Both the position numbers and the translations under genes were made by a program. A stretch of DNA of 64,000 bases from Marchantia polymorpha subsp. ruderalis (lineage: Eukaryota > Streptophyta > Marchantiopsida > Marchantiales > Marchantiaceae). The stretch spans positions 4,032,501-4,096,500 of the forward strand of contig AP031353.1 of the NCBI GenBank assembly GCA_037833965.1, read 5' to 3'. The stretch's first letter is position 1; every line of letters starts with the position of its first letter. Shown here one piece after another: positions 60,594-64,000 of this stretch. The notes beneath the pieces are model-generated. The model saw only the letters and a list, made by a program, of their open reading frames with translations. It ran no database searches and had not been told where the DNA came from.

Positions 60594-62557
60594 GACGTGG
60601 AAATTATTTGATGAAATCTCATCGAAACACAAATTGCTTGATGGAACCTATCATGTTTCGTTTTAACGAAACCCCACCAACCTCACACCGTCACAAAGTT
60701 CTTGTAATTACCTTGACATCAACGCGAATGCGAACACTAGTCTCAACACTAACCTCGGATTGCAGTGGATGTTAGCAAATGAAAGAGCATTTAAGAGCAC
60801 AAAGGTTGGAACTATGTCTTCTTCTGTAGTATAATCAATCGTCTTGTCCCGTAACACCGAGCTGCTCTACGCACTTAATTCAAATAGTCATTGATAAGTT
60901 TGTAATTTGATAAGACCCTCCATGCTTAACGATTGCAATCGTCTCTGGTAAACCACAATCAATTGCACGATAAAAGTTCTAGTTGCTATCATCTCGGGAA
61001 GCCACGATAATTCGCACATTGTTTTCTGTTAGCGAAGAATTGCACTTTGAGAGAACTCTTTCTTGGAAAGAACATCTACTTGCAGTTTGCAATTTCGAAT
61101 GGAATTCGAGCATATTGAATTGAGATCCAATCCGAAGTTAGTGCTAGGATCTCAAAGTCATACGAAGAGCTGGTCACAGAAAAAGGAAGATAGATTGAAA
61201 TTTGGAACTTCCAGGTGAACACTTCCCCACTCTAGAGATCGTAGAGAATTTTTTTTAGAACTTGGTGACGGTGTTATATGGATTTATATAGGTCCTATCA
61301 AGCAATAACATGTGTCCATTAAGTAGTTTTCTCTAACTAAACTAATAGGCCGGCAGATGAGGATTATCAACAAAAAATGGATTTTCAATTACAAGAATAT
61401 TCAAAACTTGCTCATAATGACAATATATGACGTTTTAAATTAAATCAATCTTCATCCCCACTTTTCGGAGAAAACTGTGCGCGCTTACCTGGGATGCACG
61501 CTTACACAGGTGTACGTAAAGGAGGTTTTGTACCCAAAAGTCTTTAAGCAGATGCGCTCTAGATGGTAGGTGGATCACAGGGACAAAGACGAAGTACTTA
61601 ATGAACCAACAATAATAATCCACATTAGATTAGATAGTACAAACATTGGACAATAGCAATGTACTTGAAATGATTTTACGAGGCTTAAATGCTACGTAAG
61701 ATTCATGTTCAGACTGCGATATGATATGGTAAAGTTATCTTTATATGTTCTCACCTGATAGATTTCGTGCGAATTTTCTTCACTTAAATTCTTTGCTACG
61801 TTGGAGCTGAGTTGACACAGCTCTTGGTGAAGTTCTTACCAAGAGAACGTAATCAAGTGAACCATACTCCACTTGTCCAAATACAATTTTTGATTGGAAA
61901 AAGCTATGAATGGTCACAAGCTGGTCATAGACACCATCTAAACTACGTCATGGGCCAAACGAGTACTGAGTGCTCAAATTTGCACCTCAAAAATTAGGCT
62001 TCAATCTCGTCAAATAAGTATACACCAAATGTAACTGAGAATGTATTGTGCGTAAGCCAGTAGATGACAGCATATGTTGAGAAATGGACAGAGACTACTC
62101 TTTCCAGTTAATTTCCACCTGACGTGGATAAAGATGTACACTACGTAAGTGCTGTACGGTGTAAATTCAAGCAAGTTCCTCTTATCTCTGGGTAATAGGA
62201 ACTCAGAAGTGGGACTAGACACACGATCATCGAATCCACGCAGTACGCTATGGGTTTACAAACTTAAGCCGAAGGTTGCAACTTCAGAGTTACAGTTTTA
62301 AATAAAAGTTGCACATGTTACATTCTTACAAAAATGAGGTAAGGATGTAGCAGCTGGATCAACTGCTTAAGATTCGCGGGGGCCAATCGATGAGTATACC
62401 TGATGTGTTAAGCTTGATGACCCCTTTCTTTGCCACTTGTAGAATGATTCGGTAGAGTACCAAGATTATGAGCGACCTCCATCCAAGACATTGATTCCAA
62501 TCTCAGGCCAACTAAGATGCACAACTAAGGAGATGAGTGTGTCCTGCTCACCGATCT
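60594..62557. other. intergenic, no gene recognised
   Basis: No conserved coding segment. The last few hundred bases are presumably the 3' UTR of the minus-strand SCAI gene. Confidence 0.45.
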
Positions 62558-63910
62558 CAAAGCTGACTCCGGTAGAACAAATCTAAGGGTACAATATCAC
62601 AACCGTGCGCCTGGCATTCATGGCATTGTAAACTACCTTCACTACCTACCTACCTTCGATAACAGAACCAGTTTTCGTTCCTCCGACTACTTCGGAAGAA
62701 TCGGACCAGCTCCCGTCTGAAATGTCACCTCCGGTACTGGTCGCTTGACTTCTAGCGCTCAAGGGAGGAGACTGCGCCTTAACTTTCACAGCCCCGTTGG
62801 TGTGGGCGTTAGGTCCTGTAAACACAAATTGATCTATCACACCAAGCCTCGTGGCTAACTTAAAGATTCCTGTCTCCAGAATCTTTGAAGTTGGTGATGC
62901 CTCTTCTGGCAGGACTGGAAGGCAGCGTGGTATGTACTCCTGCTTGTTGCGAAAGAGTGTGTGGAGGCAGAAAGTACTTCGACAAAAGGCAAACCTGCGT
63001 AACACAGTCGCTGCTTGTCAGGTTGCATGCAGACGTTAAACCGATGGTTGCGCTACAGAAAATGGGAAAAAAACTACCCGGATCAACACCACTGATAAAT
63101 CGACTCACATTTAAGCACAGATTTGCCAACTTATCTGCGCACCTACTTTGTCTAGCCAATAGATATGAAAGAGATATGAAGTACCTGAAAATTAGTTGTC
63201 GGAGAAAGGAGTCATTCAGGATGCGTGACCAGGTAAAGTGTATTGTCGATGATGACGCGAGGTGATCTCCCCATTGAGATGATAGCTGTGAGACGAGCTT
63301 CTCCAATTGCTCATAAACACCCTGCAGAACACACAACTTTGTTCAAGAGGCAGTCTCCATGAAATTGAGCGGGTATTATCAGATACTGTGCACAGTTTTT
63401 CACTGGAAAGGCCATCAACTCAAACAAAGGGTGGATTACTACTGACCGGCGGTAATGTTGATGAGTTTACACCGATGACTCGGCAGAAAGCCAATAAAGG
63501 TGCTGTCAGAAAAAATGAGAACAAATTTCCGCCGTTGGCTGAAGACGAAGTGGCTGTTGATCCTCTGTCATCGACTGGTTGAAGGGTCGGTGAAAGCAAC
63601 AGGGCTGCCGATTCTCCCCTTTCCTGGCCACTAATAACCTGCAGGTGAAGACCGACCATTCCACGAGTGTGCCGTGGAGTGCAGTGGATAACGTCTTTAG
63701 CTCGGTACACAAAGTACAAAGTGCGGTCAAGAACTTCAGACAGATAGAGACAGAAGTCACGTCACAGCTATAAACGAAACATTTGAATGGAGTAAAGTGA
63801 ACATAGGGTACACTCTACCTCGAAGGCAGGACTGTTGTCGCTGTCGATCACAATAACCAGAGGACGCCTCGTGAACGGAAGAAGGTCACTCGGATACAGA
63901 AAATTGATAC
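62558..63910 (-). CDS. SCAI: SCAI-family protein (suppressor of cancer cell invasion homologue), 3' exons only
   Basis: Minus-strand exons in transcript order: 63910-63819, 63638-63447, 63321-63185, 62994-62654 and a tentative last exon 62583-62558 ending in TGA. All junctions keep phase. Segments: FLYPSDLLPFTRRPLVIVID and SDNSPAFE; GQERGESAALLLSP, GGNLFSFFLTAPLLAFCRVI; LSSQWGDHLASSSTIHFTWS and ILNDSFLRQLIFR; RFAFCRSTFCLHTLF with YIPRCLPVLPEE. These match the conserved C-terminal half of the SCAI domain. Animal SCAI is a nuclear protein that restrains MRTF/SRF transcription and acts in DNA break repair; the plant role is less clear. The start and the N-terminal half lie beyond base 64000. A serine/glycine-rich linker (about 62670-62780) follows the domain. 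The last exon rests only on splice sites and phase. Confidence 0.88.
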
Positions 63911-64000
63911 CTGTGGAAGGTACGCCACACCAACAATCAGAACAGACGGTCATCGTCAGATGTCTAGAGCTACAAGTAACGAATTCGAAGGCAACAAGAG

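Noticed and set aside
61000..61420. Solo copia LTR
   Set aside because: Composition and a few LTR-like phrases suggested it, but no termini, target duplication or partner copy could be found in the window.

Overview
This window is land-plant nuclear DNA, most likely from a bryophyte (moss or liverwort). Three observations point there: an axonemal inner-arm dynein heavy chain, which only plants with swimming sperm keep; a LOV/LOV photoreceptor in which both light-sensing modules keep the photoactive cysteine (seed-plant homologues are PAS/LOV); and compact genes with introns mostly of 100-1,200 bp. I cannot name the species.

Layout. (1) 1-19135, + strand: the 3' part of an axonemal dynein heavy chain of the DNAH3/7/12 group. 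It has 35 exons in the window and about 2,230 residues, from the end of AAA2 to the natural stop; the motor's first part lies to the left of the window. (2) 20023-31857: an old Ty1/copia element on the minus strand, split by a younger Ty3/gypsy chromovirus (23870-30140, also minus) with a perfect 5-bp target-site duplication. Both are broken by stops and frameshifts. (3) 32550-33085: a 72-bp minisatellite with two strictly alternating variants. (4) 34679-35558: a probable non-autonomous element with inverted ends. (5) 36722-37625: two hAT-type MITEs inserted side by side, each with an 8-bp duplication, about 480 bp upstream of the next gene. (6) 38108-45380, +: a complete condensin I subunit CAP-D2 gene (15 exons, 1,446 residues). 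(7) 46713-48500: a large imperfect inverted repeat whose arms carry heat-shock-element-like sites and TATA boxes facing inward. (8) 50831-54732, +: a complete LOV/LOV protein gene (7 exons, 425 residues). (9) 54733-62557: AT-rich intergenic DNA with small repeats. (10) 62558-63910, minus: the 3' exons of a SCAI homologue, continuing off the right edge.

The four host genes are unrelated in function: sperm motility, chromosome condensation, blue-light sensing, and a SCAI-family nuclear protein. They are not a pathway or cluster. I found no tRNA, rRNA, CRISPR array or clearly new gene system. The most unusual material is in the repeats: the heat-shock-like inverted repeat, the paired hAT MITEs, the nested retrotransposons with bZIP-type repeats in their LTRs, and the alternating minisatellite. 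All exon boundaries were placed by hand from GT/AG sites, reading-frame phase and remembered family alignments; no database search was possible.
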